From Rhizobium leguminosarum (GTDB lineage: Bacteria > Pseudomonadota > Alphaproteobacteria > Rhizobiales > Rhizobiaceae), in assembly GCF_002953715.1 (NCBI RefSeq), contig NZ_CP025016.1, positions 124,001 to 188,000 of the forward strand: a stretch of 64,000 bases of DNA. Reading direction: 5' to 3'. Below the pieces are notes generated by a model. It saw nothing but the letters and a program-made list of their open reading frames with translations, searched no databases and had not been told where the DNA came from. Shown here in pieces: positions 17,903-25,757 of this stretch; position 1 is the first letter of the stretch, and each line of letters begins with the position of its first letter. The position numbers and the translations under genes were made by a program.

Positions 17903-18057
17903 TCGAAGCAATGCACCTCCTCCCGCAAAGCTTCGACTTTCAGACGGCCCACTCCTCCTCCCAAGGGACGTCTGTCGGAACAGCGGCACTCCTCCTCCCA
18001 GTCGCTGTTCAGTTTTCAGAAAGCCTGCCGCACCTCCTCCCGCGGCAGGCTTTTTCG
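17903..18057 (+). ncRNA. Cuckoo-type sRNA array: four hairpins with CUCCUCCC loops
   Basis: Four consecutive stem-loops each display the anti-Shine-Dalgarno motif CTCCTCCC in the loop. Stems: TCGAAGC/GCTTCGA (17903-17909, 17930-17936); CAGACG/CGTCTG (17941-17946, 17969-17974); GAACAGCG/CGCTGTTC (17978-17985, 18003-18010); AAGCCTGCCG/CGGCAGGCTT (18021-18030, 18043-18052). The stems differ in sequence while the loops are conserved, so the structure is under selection. The last hairpin runs into TTTTT and doubles as a terminator. Position after a DUF1127 gene matches the cuckoo family (CcsR RNAs of Rhodobacter, multicopy in rhizobia). Whether this makes one or two mature RNAs cannot be told from sequence. 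Confidence 0.88.
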
Positions 18058-18376
18058 TATGTCGAACCTTCCCTGCCGCAGATCGAGTGTGACTGTTCCC
18101 ACGTCGCGTCACTCCACTCAACTGTACCCGTCTTCCCGTGGAACTGGCTGGCGGTTCCTGGAGGCGCCTGTCGCAGACCCTCGGACTCTGTCGTCCTAAA
18201 AGGAGGTCTGTTTGCCAGGGGGCCGGGTCCCGCTTTAGCGCGATATCCACACAACAGCTGACCCACCGAATGTCTCGGTTTCGCGAGTAGTCCGGCTTCC
18301 CAGAAACGGCGTTAGTGAACAGGCTGTCGGCTATAACATCATCCATGAAGGAGGTGCCGGCAGGCAAAGCCGATCG
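18058..18376. other. Gap, nothing recognised
   Basis: 319 bases between the RNA array and the SUKH gene. Frames crossing it have no plausible protein. AAAAGGAGGTCT near 18200 looks like a ribosome-binding site, but no start codon follows at usable distance. Confidence 0.5.
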
Positions 18377-18841
18377 CTATGAACCTTCGCCCGCCTCAAT
18401 GGCTTCAATGAACTCATCGAATGTTTGTCCAAGCACGCGGACCTCATCTGACCATGCGCCGGCAAAGACAAACGGAATCGAGATATAATTTTCGCCGATT
18501 ATTCCATAAGCGGTCGGGCCACCATTCGAACCAATCAAGAACTGGCCGGTCTGAAATTCGAAGAGTTCATAACCGTCCGCCTTGGCGAGTTCCGCGACGC
18601 TCCAGAGAACCAGATATCCTTGACCGACTTCGTCATTGAAACCATTCGAGATACGCAAGAACGTCTTGTACTCTTCGCGCAAGATGATCGAGAGCGAAGC
18701 CTCGCATGCCTCGATCTCCGAAAGACTGGCGCCGGGCAATTGATATCCATGCTGCAGCTTTCCGAGCATATGTTGGCCCCCGGTTCGAGACGCACTTGGG
18801 CATTGATGAGCGCAAAATAGGACATCCCACTCCGCATGCAA
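18377..18841 (-). CDS. SMI1/KNR4 (SUKH) family protein
   Basis: 154 aa. The SUKH-1 pattern is clear: LSEIEACEASL, then LREEYKTFLRISNGFND, a central VLWSVAELAKADGYELF, and the closing acidic EFIEAIEAGEG. SUKH proteins are often immunity proteins against contact-dependent or polymorphic toxins, but many are orphan. The ATG at 18841 has AGGAG seven bases upstream; a later ATG at 18769 gives a shorter form closer to the domain boundary. No toxin gene is next to it. It lies downstream of, and in the same direction as, the AraC regulator gene, 70 bases away. Confidence 0.8.
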   Translation of the reverse strand: MHAEWDVLFCAHQCPSASRTGGQHMLGKLQHGYQLPGASLSEIEACEASLSIILREEYKTFLRISNGFNDEVGQGYLVLWSVAELAKADGYELFEFQTGQFLIGSNGGPTAYGIIGENYISIPFVFAGAWSDEVRVLGQTFDEFIEAIEAGEGS

Positions 18842-18911
18842 CCGCTCCTACAGGGGCGATCAATCCGCCGGTGATCATAGGTGTCTGGTTCAATCCGCGC
18901 CAAGGCGGCCC

Positions 18912-19778
18912 TTACGAGTGTTTAACGGCCCTAAAATCCGTCGGGCTGGAACCGATCAGTTGCCGGAACTGGGTCGAAAAATGGAACGCCGAGTGAAAAC
19001 CCAGGAGGCCGGCGATCTCCTTGATCGATTTGTCAGTGTTCACCAAAAAGTCGACGGCCCGCTGGATGCGCACCCTCATCTGATATTGCTTGGCCGACAT
19101 GCCAGTCTGCTCGCGAAAAAGACGCCGGAAATAGGGATAGCTGACGCCAAGTTCGTCGGCGAGCTGTTCGACAGACAGAGGCTGGCCGCAGCGCTCCATC
19201 AGAATCATCCGTGCACGATCGACGAGCCTGTCGGCGGCATTGGTGTTGAGATCGGCGGGGCGGCATATAAGGGCCAGCAGTTGAAGGCCGAGGGTCGACA
19301 GCAGCGGCTGATTGCGCAGACAATCGTCCTGCGCCAGCGCGTGAATCGACGCGAAAACACCAGAAATCTCGGAGCTGCTGGCATGGGCCGGCTGCTCGGG
19401 GCGCAACAGGCCTGCATCGCGCGCAAAATCGAAGGCGCTTCCCCGGCATTCGATCCAATGTTCGACCCATCCGGTCCGGCGGTCCGGAGCAAAACGGTGC
19501 CAGACGCCGGGAAAGAGCAGGAAAATAGAGCCTTCGGCGATGGTAACCTGCCGACGTTCTGGTCCGAACTCCAGCCGGCCGCTGCCCGCGCTGATCTGCA
19601 CGATCTGATAGGCGCTCAGGATACGGCCGCGCGACCAGCTGAAATGGTGGTCGTCAGGATGACGGCTCGGCGGGTAGTCGGAATTCGATCCGATCTCTGT
19701 ATACCCGGTGGAGATGGCCGTGCAGCCCCACGCGGCGCAGAGGCGGTTGTCGGGCATGTAGACGAAGTAGCTCTGCAT
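18912..19778 (-). CDS. AraC-family transcriptional regulator of the divergent sugar operon
   Basis: 288 aa. Residues 1-170 form an AraC-type cupin sensor (FPGVWHRFAPDRRTGWVEHWIECRG). Residues 180-285 are the double helix-turn-helix domain (LSVEQLADELGVSYPYFRRLFREQTG and IKEIAGLLGFHSAFHFSTQFRQLIGSSPTDFR; quoted in parts, both canonical). It is divergent from the substrate-binding protein gene at 19973 with 194 bases between, which contain a perfect TTTTGCATGCAAAA dyad. It most likely activates the transporter and isomerase genes in response to their sugar. Confidence 0.9.
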   Translation of the reverse strand: MQSYFVYMPDNRLCAAWGCTAISTGYTEIGSNSDYPPSRHPDDHHFSWSRGRILSAYQIVQISAGSGRLEFGPERRQVTIAEGSIFLLFPGVWHRFAPDRRTGWVEHWIECRGSAFDFARDAGLLRPEQPAHASSSEISGVFASIHALAQDDCLRNQPLLSTLGLQLLALICRPADLNTNAADRLVDRARMILMERCGQPLSVEQLADELGVSYPYFRRLFREQTGMSAKQYQMRVRIQRAVDFLVNTDKSIKEIAGLLGFHSAFHFSTQFRQLIGSSPTDFRAVKHS

Positions 19779-19804
19779 GACGGCGGCCCAGATTGAGGAT
19801 CATA

Positions 19805-19818
19805 TTTTGCATGCAAAA
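19805..19818. promoter_or_regulatory. Perfect 14-bp palindrome in the AraC/transporter divergent region
   Basis: TTTTGCATGCAAAA is a perfect dyad 27 bases upstream of the regulator start. A related half-site, TTTTTGCGGAAA, follows at about 19824-19835. Position and symmetry suggest an operator for the AraC regulator or for a LacI/GntR-type protein. Confidence 0.45.
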
Positions 19819-19972
19819 GATCATTTTTGCGGAAATTGCCGGCGTGTCAACGACAATGCTTAGTGCTAACGTCAGAAGGCAAGGTCAGTTTTAGAATGGC
19901 CCCGCAAATATTTGCTGAGATCATCAGCGGGCCGCCGCTGCCAGGGAGGGCAGTGGCCGGGAGGAGAGAGAT

Positions 19973-21142
19973 ATGAAAAATCAAGCCAGACTGCTGGTGG
20001 TTGCCGCATGCCTTGCGGCTTCTGCTTCCTATGCCGAGGATTTTCACGGGTTCGATCCGGTGAAGTTCGATGGCAACATGTTATCGGCCGAAAATCTGAA
20101 GGCGATGGCGGCGGATGCGGCCAAGGCAATGCCGCCGAGGAACGGAAAGAGCTACACTATTGGTTTCGCCAATCTGCAGCGCGATATCGCTTTCGGCGTG
20201 CTCGTCGAAAAGGGGATTCAGCAGAATGCCGATGCTGCGGGCGTCGAACTCGTGATTGCGGATAATCGCCTCGACGGGCCGACCGCCCTGGCAAATGCCA
20301 AGTCCTTCGCAGAGCGCAAGGTTGACTACGTCATCGAATTCCAGACGGACGCCAATTTCGGGCAGACTGTGATGGATGTCTTCAAACAGGACGGCACGAA
20401 GGTGACTGCGATCGACATCCCGATGCCAGGCGCGAGCTTCTTCGGCGTCAATAACCCCAAATCTGGCTTCATGGGTGGGTCCTATCTGGCAACGGCGGCC
20501 GCAAAGAAATTCGGCGCCGATGTCGTGAAGACCGGTTATTTGGTCATCGGCGCTCTACCGCAGTCGGGCGTCATCCCACGCATGCGCACGGACGGTCAGC
20601 GGGCCGGCTTTATGGCGCTGACCAAGGATTTCCCGGCCGACCATATCATCGAGATCGATACCAAGAACACGCTGCAGGAATCTTTCGCGCAGATGAACAA
20701 TATCATTGGTCGCATTCCGCCAGGCGCCCCCATCCTCATCATTGCCATCAACGATCAGGCGACGATGGGAATGTTGCAGGCCGTGCGGGCTGCCGGTCGC
20801 GTCGATCAGGCGATTGCGGTTGGTAATGGGGCAGATGAGGCCGAGGCGCTCGCCACCGATCCGAACCTGGTTGCCGCCACCGGTTCCTTCCCCGGCAGCT
20901 ACGGCAATTATTTGATTCCGATCGCACTCTCCGCTCTTGCTGGAAAACCTGTCCCGGAGGCGACCTTCGTGACGCACCAAATGGTCACCAAGGCCAATAT
21001 CTGCAAGTTCTACAAGGAATTTCCCTGTGCCGGCGAGGCGGATGGATACGTGTTTCCGGAAGCGGAATTCGCGACCTACCTCGCAGACTTGAAGAAGCAG
21101 GATTGGCTGAAGGGCTATGAGGCCATTCTCCCTCAGCAATGA
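19973..21142 (+). CDS. Sugar ABC transporter substrate-binding protein (RbsB-like)
   Basis: 389 aa with a signal peptide (KNQARLLVVAACLAASASYA, cleaved near residue 21). A type I periplasmic-binding fold is indicated by YTIGFANLQRDIAFGVLVEKG and by the dispersed sugar-site pattern (IAINDQATMGMLQAVRAAG, VGNGADEAEA). It captures a monosaccharide in the periplasm and passes it to the ATPase and permease that follow. The N terminus is longer than in RbsB, with a spacer of about 40 residues before the first strand. GGAGAG sits upstream of the ATG. It is the first gene of a four-gene operon. Confidence 0.9.
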   Translation: MKNQARLLVVAACLAASASYAEDFHGFDPVKFDGNMLSAENLKAMAADAAKAMPPRNGKSYTIGFANLQRDIAFGVLVEKGIQQNADAAGVELVIADNRLDGPTALANAKSFAERKVDYVIEFQTDANFGQTVMDVFKQDGTKVTAIDIPMPGASFFGVNNPKSGFMGGSYLATAAAKKFGADVVKTGYLVIGALPQSGVIPRMRTDGQRAGFMALTKDFPADHIIEIDTKNTLQESFAQMNNIIGRIPPGAPILIIAINDQATMGMLQAVRAAGRVDQAIAVGNGADEAEALATDPNLVAATGSFPGSYGNYLIPIALSALAGKPVPEATFVTHQMVTKANICKFYKEFPCAGEADGYVFPEAEFATYLADLKKQDWLKGYEAILPQQ

Positions 21143-21168
21143 GCGAGATAGCGTCAGGGGAGCGTGAC

Positions 21169-22734
21169 ATGACCGTCCATAGCACCGAAGGGAGCCGCAA
21201 TCCGCGGCTCCAGATCGCCAATGTCAGCAAAGCATTTGCCGGCGTGACGGTATTGAAGAACGTGTCGCTTTCGGCCGATGCGGGCGAGATCGTGGCGCTT
21301 CTCGGCGCCAATGGTGCGGGCAAGTCGACGCTCATGAAAATCCTTTCCGGTGTCTACACGCTGGACAGTGGACAGATTAGAATTGACGACACGGCCAGGA
21401 ATATCGCCACCCCTCAGGATGCAGTTGCTTCCGGCATCCGGCTTATGCCGCAGGAGCTTTCCGTTCATCCGGACCTTTCGGTCGCCGAAAACATCGCGCT
21501 TGGCTCCATGCCGAAGCGACGCTTTTTGGGTATTCCGATGATCGATCGGGTGGCCGTCGACGCACAGGCGCGTGCGCTACTCAAGCGATTGCGGCTCGAT
21601 CATATCGAACCCGGCCGTCGCATGGGCTCGCTGCCATTGTCCGAACAGCGCATTGTCGAAATCGCCCGCGCGCTGGCCGGCAAGGCGCAGATCCTGATCA
21701 TGGATGAGCCGACGGCGTCGCTGAGCGAGGCGGATGCCGACAATCTGTTCGACGTCATCGGGGCCCTGAAAGACCAAGGCGTCACCATCATCTATATTTC
21801 GCATTATCTTGACGAGGTCTTCCGGCTCAGCAACCGTATCGTTGTCTTGCGTGACGGCGAGGTCCGAGGTGAGTTCGAAACCCGCGACACCAGTCGCGAC
21901 GAAGTTCTGACGGCGATGCTCGGCAGCGAACTCGGCGACCTCTACCCCGTCAAATCGAAAATGCTTCAGGACGCAAAGATCGTCCTGTCCGTCGACGGAC
22001 TGTCTCTTCCCGGATGGCTCGACCGCGTGTCATTTACCGTACGACGCGGTGAGGTGTTCGGCGTCTTCAGCCTGATCGGCTCCGGCGCCGAGAAAATAGG
22101 CCGGGCCATCTATGGCGCCGAGCCTGCCGCCCGTGCCAAAGCCATCCAATTGAACGATATCGACATCGGTCTCTCTGGCCCGCGAAAGAGAGTGCGTAGC
22201 GGCATCGGGTTCGTGGCCGCGGAGCGAAAGCGCCAGGGACTGATTGGCAATTTGTCGGTGCGAACCAACACGACACTGCCCTACCTCGGACTATTCACGC
22301 GATCCGGCGTTGTCGACCGGAAGCGGGAAGACGACAGCACCCGTGAATGGATCAAAACCCTGCGGATCAAGACCGCCGGTCCGGATCAGGAGATCCGCCT
22401 TCTGTCCGGCGGCAATCAGCAGAAGATCTGCCTTGCCCGCTGGCTGCTCGGAAACCCGAATTTTCTTATCCTCGAAGAGCCGACGCGCGGTGTCGATCTT
22501 GGTGCCCGGCGCGAGATCTACATGGAAATCCGCCGCCTGGCGGAGGCGGGGCTGGCGATCCTGATCGTCTCCTCAGATGCGGAAGAGGTGGCGGGGCTCG
22601 CAGATCGCAGCCTCGTGCTTGAGGATGGCAAAGTCGTCGCCGAGCTTGGGCAGGACGCGACCGCGACGGACCTGATGCGGGCAGCCGAGCTGCGGGCGGC
22701 CCTCCGCGATTCGAATGAACTGGAGAAAACATGA
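21169..22734 (+). CDS. Sugar ABC transporter ATPase with two nucleotide-binding domains (RbsA-like)
   Basis: 521 aa with tandem ATPase domains. The first has Walker A GANGAGKST, the atypical signature LPLSEQRIVEIARAL and Walker B ILIMDEPTASL. The second lacks a normal Walker A (GVFSLIGSGAEKIGR), as usual for the family, but keeps LLSGGNQQK and EEPTRGVDLGAR. ATG 21169 is preferred over ATG 21139 because GGGGAG lies six bases upstream of it. Its stop overlaps the permease start (ATGA). Confidence 0.92.
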   Translation: MTVHSTEGSRNPRLQIANVSKAFAGVTVLKNVSLSADAGEIVALLGANGAGKSTLMKILSGVYTLDSGQIRIDDTARNIATPQDAVASGIRLMPQELSVHPDLSVAENIALGSMPKRRFLGIPMIDRVAVDAQARALLKRLRLDHIEPGRRMGSLPLSEQRIVEIARALAGKAQILIMDEPTASLSEADADNLFDVIGALKDQGVTIIYISHYLDEVFRLSNRIVVLRDGEVRGEFETRDTSRDEVLTAMLGSELGDLYPVKSKMLQDAKIVLSVDGLSLPGWLDRVSFTVRRGEVFGVFSLIGSGAEKIGRAIYGAEPAARAKAIQLNDIDIGLSGPRKRVRSGIGFVAAERKRQGLIGNLSVRTNTTLPYLGLFTRSGVVDRKREDDSTREWIKTLRIKTAGPDQEIRLLSGGNQQKICLARWLLGNPNFLILEEPTRGVDLGARREIYMEIRRLAEAGLAILIVSSDAEEVAGLADRSLVLEDGKVVAELGQDATATDLMRAAELRAALRDSNELEKT

Positions 22735-23735
22735 TCAAGTCGCCTTCCATTCCCGCAGCGTCAGAAGCGTCGATGAGGTCGGCAAATTCGCTCAGCGACC
22801 TTCTCGGCCGCCCGGCTGCCGGCATCGTTCTCTTGCTGGTGTTCTACATCCTGCTGCTGATCGCCTTTTCGGTTCTCTCCCCCTATTTCCTGACGCTGAG
22901 CAACCTGTCCAACATCGGCACCAACATGGCCTTCATCGGGCTGATGGCAGCCGCAGGCACCCCGCTGATCATCGGCGGTGGGCTCGATCTGTCCGTTGCC
23001 GCCGTCGCCGGTCTCGCTGGCGTCATCGTGGCGCTGATGCATGCGAACGGAATTAACATCTGGGCGGGCTGCGTCACCGCTCTCATCATCGGCTGCGCGG
23101 TCGGCGTCCTGAACGGCTTCATCGTCACCCGGCTGAAGCTCAATCCGCTCATCGCCACACTCGGCACAATGAGCATCTTTTCCGGTCTCTCCATGGTGCT
23201 GACCGGCGGACTTTCGAAGCCGCTCTTCGTTCCGGCTTTCAACTGGCTCGGGTCAGGGCGCCTCTTCGGCATCCCGTTTCCTATCATCCTGATGCTGTTA
23301 GTCTTCGTCGCACTTTGGCTGATCTTGTCAAAGACACCGTTCGGACGCTTCGTCTATGCGACCGGCGGCAATCTGGAAGCAAGCAGCCTGCTCGGTGTGC
23401 CCGTCGAGCGGACCCAGATGGTGCTCTATGTCGTCTCCGGCCTTTCGGGGGCGGCGGCTGGCATCATCCTTGCAGCAATGCTCGGCGCCGCAGCACCGAA
23501 TGCCGCAGGGCAGCACCTGCTCACCATCATTGCTGCCATCATCCTCGGTGGTACCAGCCTGTTTGGCGGCCGCGGCAGCGTCTGGGGCACGCTGATTGCC
23601 GTTTTGATCCTTGGCACACTGAACAACGGCCTGACGCTGATGAACGTGTCCTCCTTCTGGCAGGACGTGACCCGAGGCGTCGTCCTTTTAATGGCGGTCG
23701 GCCTCGATCAGCTGCGCGTGCGCCTGCAGAGCTGA
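22731..23735 (+). CDS. Sugar ABC transporter permease (RbsC-like)
   Basis: 334 aa, with eight to ten hydrophobic segments beginning at GIVLLLVFYILLLIAFSVLS. Family landmarks are GGGLDLSVAAVAGLAGV, the GFIVTRLKLNPLIATLGTM loop and GGTSLFGGRGSVWGTLIAV near the C terminus. It forms the inner-membrane channel of the carbohydrate uptake (CUT2) transporter with the preceding ATPase, to which it is translationally coupled by a four-base overlap. Confidence 0.92.
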   Translation: MIKSPSIPAASEASMRSANSLSDLLGRPAAGIVLLLVFYILLLIAFSVLSPYFLTLSNLSNIGTNMAFIGLMAAAGTPLIIGGGLDLSVAAVAGLAGVIVALMHANGINIWAGCVTALIIGCAVGVLNGFIVTRLKLNPLIATLGTMSIFSGLSMVLTGGLSKPLFVPAFNWLGSGRLFGIPFPIILMLLVFVALWLILSKTPFGRFVYATGGNLEASSLLGVPVERTQMVLYVVSGLSGAAAGIILAAMLGAAAPNAAGQHLLTIIAAIILGGTSLFGGRGSVWGTLIAVLILGTLNNGLTLMNVSSFWQDVTRGVVLLMAVGLDQLRVRLQS

Positions 23736-23765
23736 CGCCATTCTCATTCCATCGGAGAAACAGAA

Positions 23766-25193
23766 ATGTCTGAACGCCCCTTAAAGGCCGGCCTTTTCGG
23801 TATCGGTCTGGAGGCCTATTGGTCGCAATTCAAAGGTCTGGAAGCGCGGTTGCGCGGCTATGTCGATACCGTCGAGGCAAAGCTTGCGCGCCCGGGCGTC
23901 GAGGTCGTCAACCTCGGGCTGATCGACACGCCCGAAAAGGCGATCGAGGCCGGTCACCAGTTTCGCCAGGCCGATGTCGATATCATCTTTCTCTACATCA
24001 CCACCTATGCGTTGTCTTCGACGGTTCTTCCAGTGGTCCGTCGCGCCAAGGTTCCGGTGATCATCCTCAATCTGCAGCCGACCGCAGCCATCGACTATGC
24101 CACTTTCAACGCCCTCGGCGATCGGACAGCGATGACCGGCGACTGGCTGGCGCATTGCTCTGCCTGCCCCGTCCCCGAAATCGCCAATGTCTTCCGTCGG
24201 GCGGGCATAAGCTTTCACCAGGTGACCGGCGTTCTCACCGGCGATCCGATGGTCGAGAACGAGATCAACGACTGGATCGAGGCCGCCCGCGTCGCGCATG
24301 TGATGGCGCATAACCGGCTCGGCGTCATGGGCCGCTACTACAACGGCATGCTCGATATCTATTCAGATCTCACCGCGCAGGCAGCGGCCTTCGGTACCCA
24401 TATCGAGGTGCTGGAAATCGACGAACTGGCGCAGTTGCGGCGTGATGTGAGCGAGGAAGACGTCTCCACCTGCTTGGCGACGATCGTAGCCGAATTCGAT
24501 GTCCAGCCGGATTGCGACCCCAAGGAACTGGCACGTGCGGCAAAGACAGCCGTCGCGCTTCGCAAGCTGGTCGACAAGAAATCGCTCGGCTCGCTTGCTT
24601 ATTACTACGAGTCCCAGCCCGGCCACGAATATGAGGATATCATCACCTCGGTAATCGTAGGCTGTTCGATATTGACGGCCAGTGGCGTGCCGGTCGCCGG
24701 CGAATACGAGATCAAGAACGCCCAGGCGATGAAGATCATGGACAGCTTCGGTGTGGGCGGTTCATTCACCGAGTATTATGCCATGGATTTCGCCGCTGAC
24801 GTCGTACTGATGGGGCATGACGGGCCGGGGCATACCAAAATTGCCCAGGGGCGTACCAAGATCCGGCCCCTTAAAGTTTTTCACGGCAAGGTCGGCTCCG
24901 GCGTCAGCGTTGAGATGTCGGTTCAGCATGGGCCGGTGACGCTCCTTTCGATCCTCGAGGACGCTGGCAACATCAAGCTGCTCTGCGCCGAAGGCGCCTC
25001 CGTCGCCGGCCCGATCCTCGAAATCGGTAACACCAACAGCCGTTATCAATTTCCACTCGGAGCCCGGCGCTTTGTTGAAGCGTGGAACTCGCAAGGGCCA
25101 GCCCACCATTGCGCAGTTGGCGTCGGACATGTTGCCGGGCGCATCGAGAAGCTTGGAAAACTGCTGGATCTGGACGTCGTAAAGGTCTGCTAA
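23766..25193 (+). CDS. L-arabinose/L-fucose isomerase-family enzyme
   Basis: 475 aa, close to L-arabinose isomerase length. Recognisable blocks: IIFLYITTYALSSTVLPVV, GDWLAHCSACPVPEIANVFRRAG, LGVMGRYYNGMLD, YYYESQPGHEYEDI, MDFAADVVLMGHDGPGH (a probable metal-binding segment) and the late GHVAGRIEKLGKLL. Substrates in this family are aldoses turned into ketoses. No kinase, aldolase or epimerase follows, so the pathway is incomplete here. It ends the operon with the RbsBAC-type transporter, 30 bases after the permease, under the divergent AraC regulator. An arabinose-like sugar is a guess from family membership. Confidence 0.8.
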   Translation: MSERPLKAGLFGIGLEAYWSQFKGLEARLRGYVDTVEAKLARPGVEVVNLGLIDTPEKAIEAGHQFRQADVDIIFLYITTYALSSTVLPVVRRAKVPVIILNLQPTAAIDYATFNALGDRTAMTGDWLAHCSACPVPEIANVFRRAGISFHQVTGVLTGDPMVENEINDWIEAARVAHVMAHNRLGVMGRYYNGMLDIYSDLTAQAAAFGTHIEVLEIDELAQLRRDVSEEDVSTCLATIVAEFDVQPDCDPKELARAAKTAVALRKLVDKKSLGSLAYYYESQPGHEYEDIITSVIVGCSILTASGVPVAGEYEIKNAQAMKIMDSFGVGGSFTEYYAMDFAADVVLMGHDGPGHTKIAQGRTKIRPLKVFHGKVGSGVSVEMSVQHGPVTLLSILEDAGNIKLLCAEGASVAGPILEIGNTNSRYQFPLGARRFVEAWNSQGPAHHCAVGVGHVAGRIEKLGKLLDLDVVKVC

Positions 25194-25392
25194 CAAGATG
25201 AGACGTTACACGGCCTTTCGCAACATGAAACGGTTGCTCAATATGGCGCGCTGGCTGCAATGATCGATAGGTGTTCGTCTCCGGGGCGTTTCATCGTCCG
25301 GTGCGTGGTCGTCAGCTCCTTCCGGCTGTTTCCCTCGATGATAAGATGCGTTTCGAGCGATAATGGCAAAGCATCCGACAGTTAGCGGTCGT

Positions 25393-25632
25393 TCAGTGCC
25401 GCGTTCCGGGCAGAAAGCTGTCCTGACCGTTTGCCTGGGAGAGCGATGCGCCGCTTCTATCCAGGTCCTGCAGCAGGGCGCCCAGCGCAAGGTCCAGGCA
25501 ATAGGCGGAGAATTCAGCGTTCAACTCCCTGGCGTTCTCTCGGGCATAGGCAACGAGCCTGGCGAGCGATGCCAACTCCTTGAGCTCTTCCTCACTCTTC
25601 CGCGTGACTGTTGCTTCGGCTGTTTCGTGCAT
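25393..25632 (-). CDS. Small hypothetical protein
   Basis: 79 aa, unrecognised. The sequence is Ala/Leu/Glu-rich and helical (RKSEEELKELASLARL, then FSAYCLDLALGALLQDLDRSG), with no signal peptide. ATG 25632 follows GGGGGA eight bases upstream; the longer in-frame form adds a Gly-rich stretch that looks non-coding. Its downstream end lies 199 bases from the isomerase gene, which is transcribed towards it. Confidence 0.6.
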   Translation of the reverse strand: MHETAEATVTRKSEEELKELASLARLVAYARENARELNAEFSAYCLDLALGALLQDLDRSGASLSQANGQDSFLPGTRH

Positions 25633-25757
25633 CTGAGTGTTCCCCCGGCCTCCCTTGCCGGCGCACGCCGACAAAGCGGAGACAGCTTAGTCCTCTTCAA
25701 GGAAAGACGCGCGTGACACAGGCGTGACAGGACTTTTCAGGCTGTCAGAACCAGATC

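Noticed and set aside
17901..18057. CRISPR-like reading of the repeated CTCCTCCC units
   Set aside because: Units are short, lie inside hairpin loops with different stems and have uneven spacing; no cas genes are present.
17890..18261. 123-codon ORF over the cuckoo RNA array
   Set aside because: The reading frame runs through conserved hairpins; the translation is repetitive because of the CTCCTCC loops, not because of a protein.
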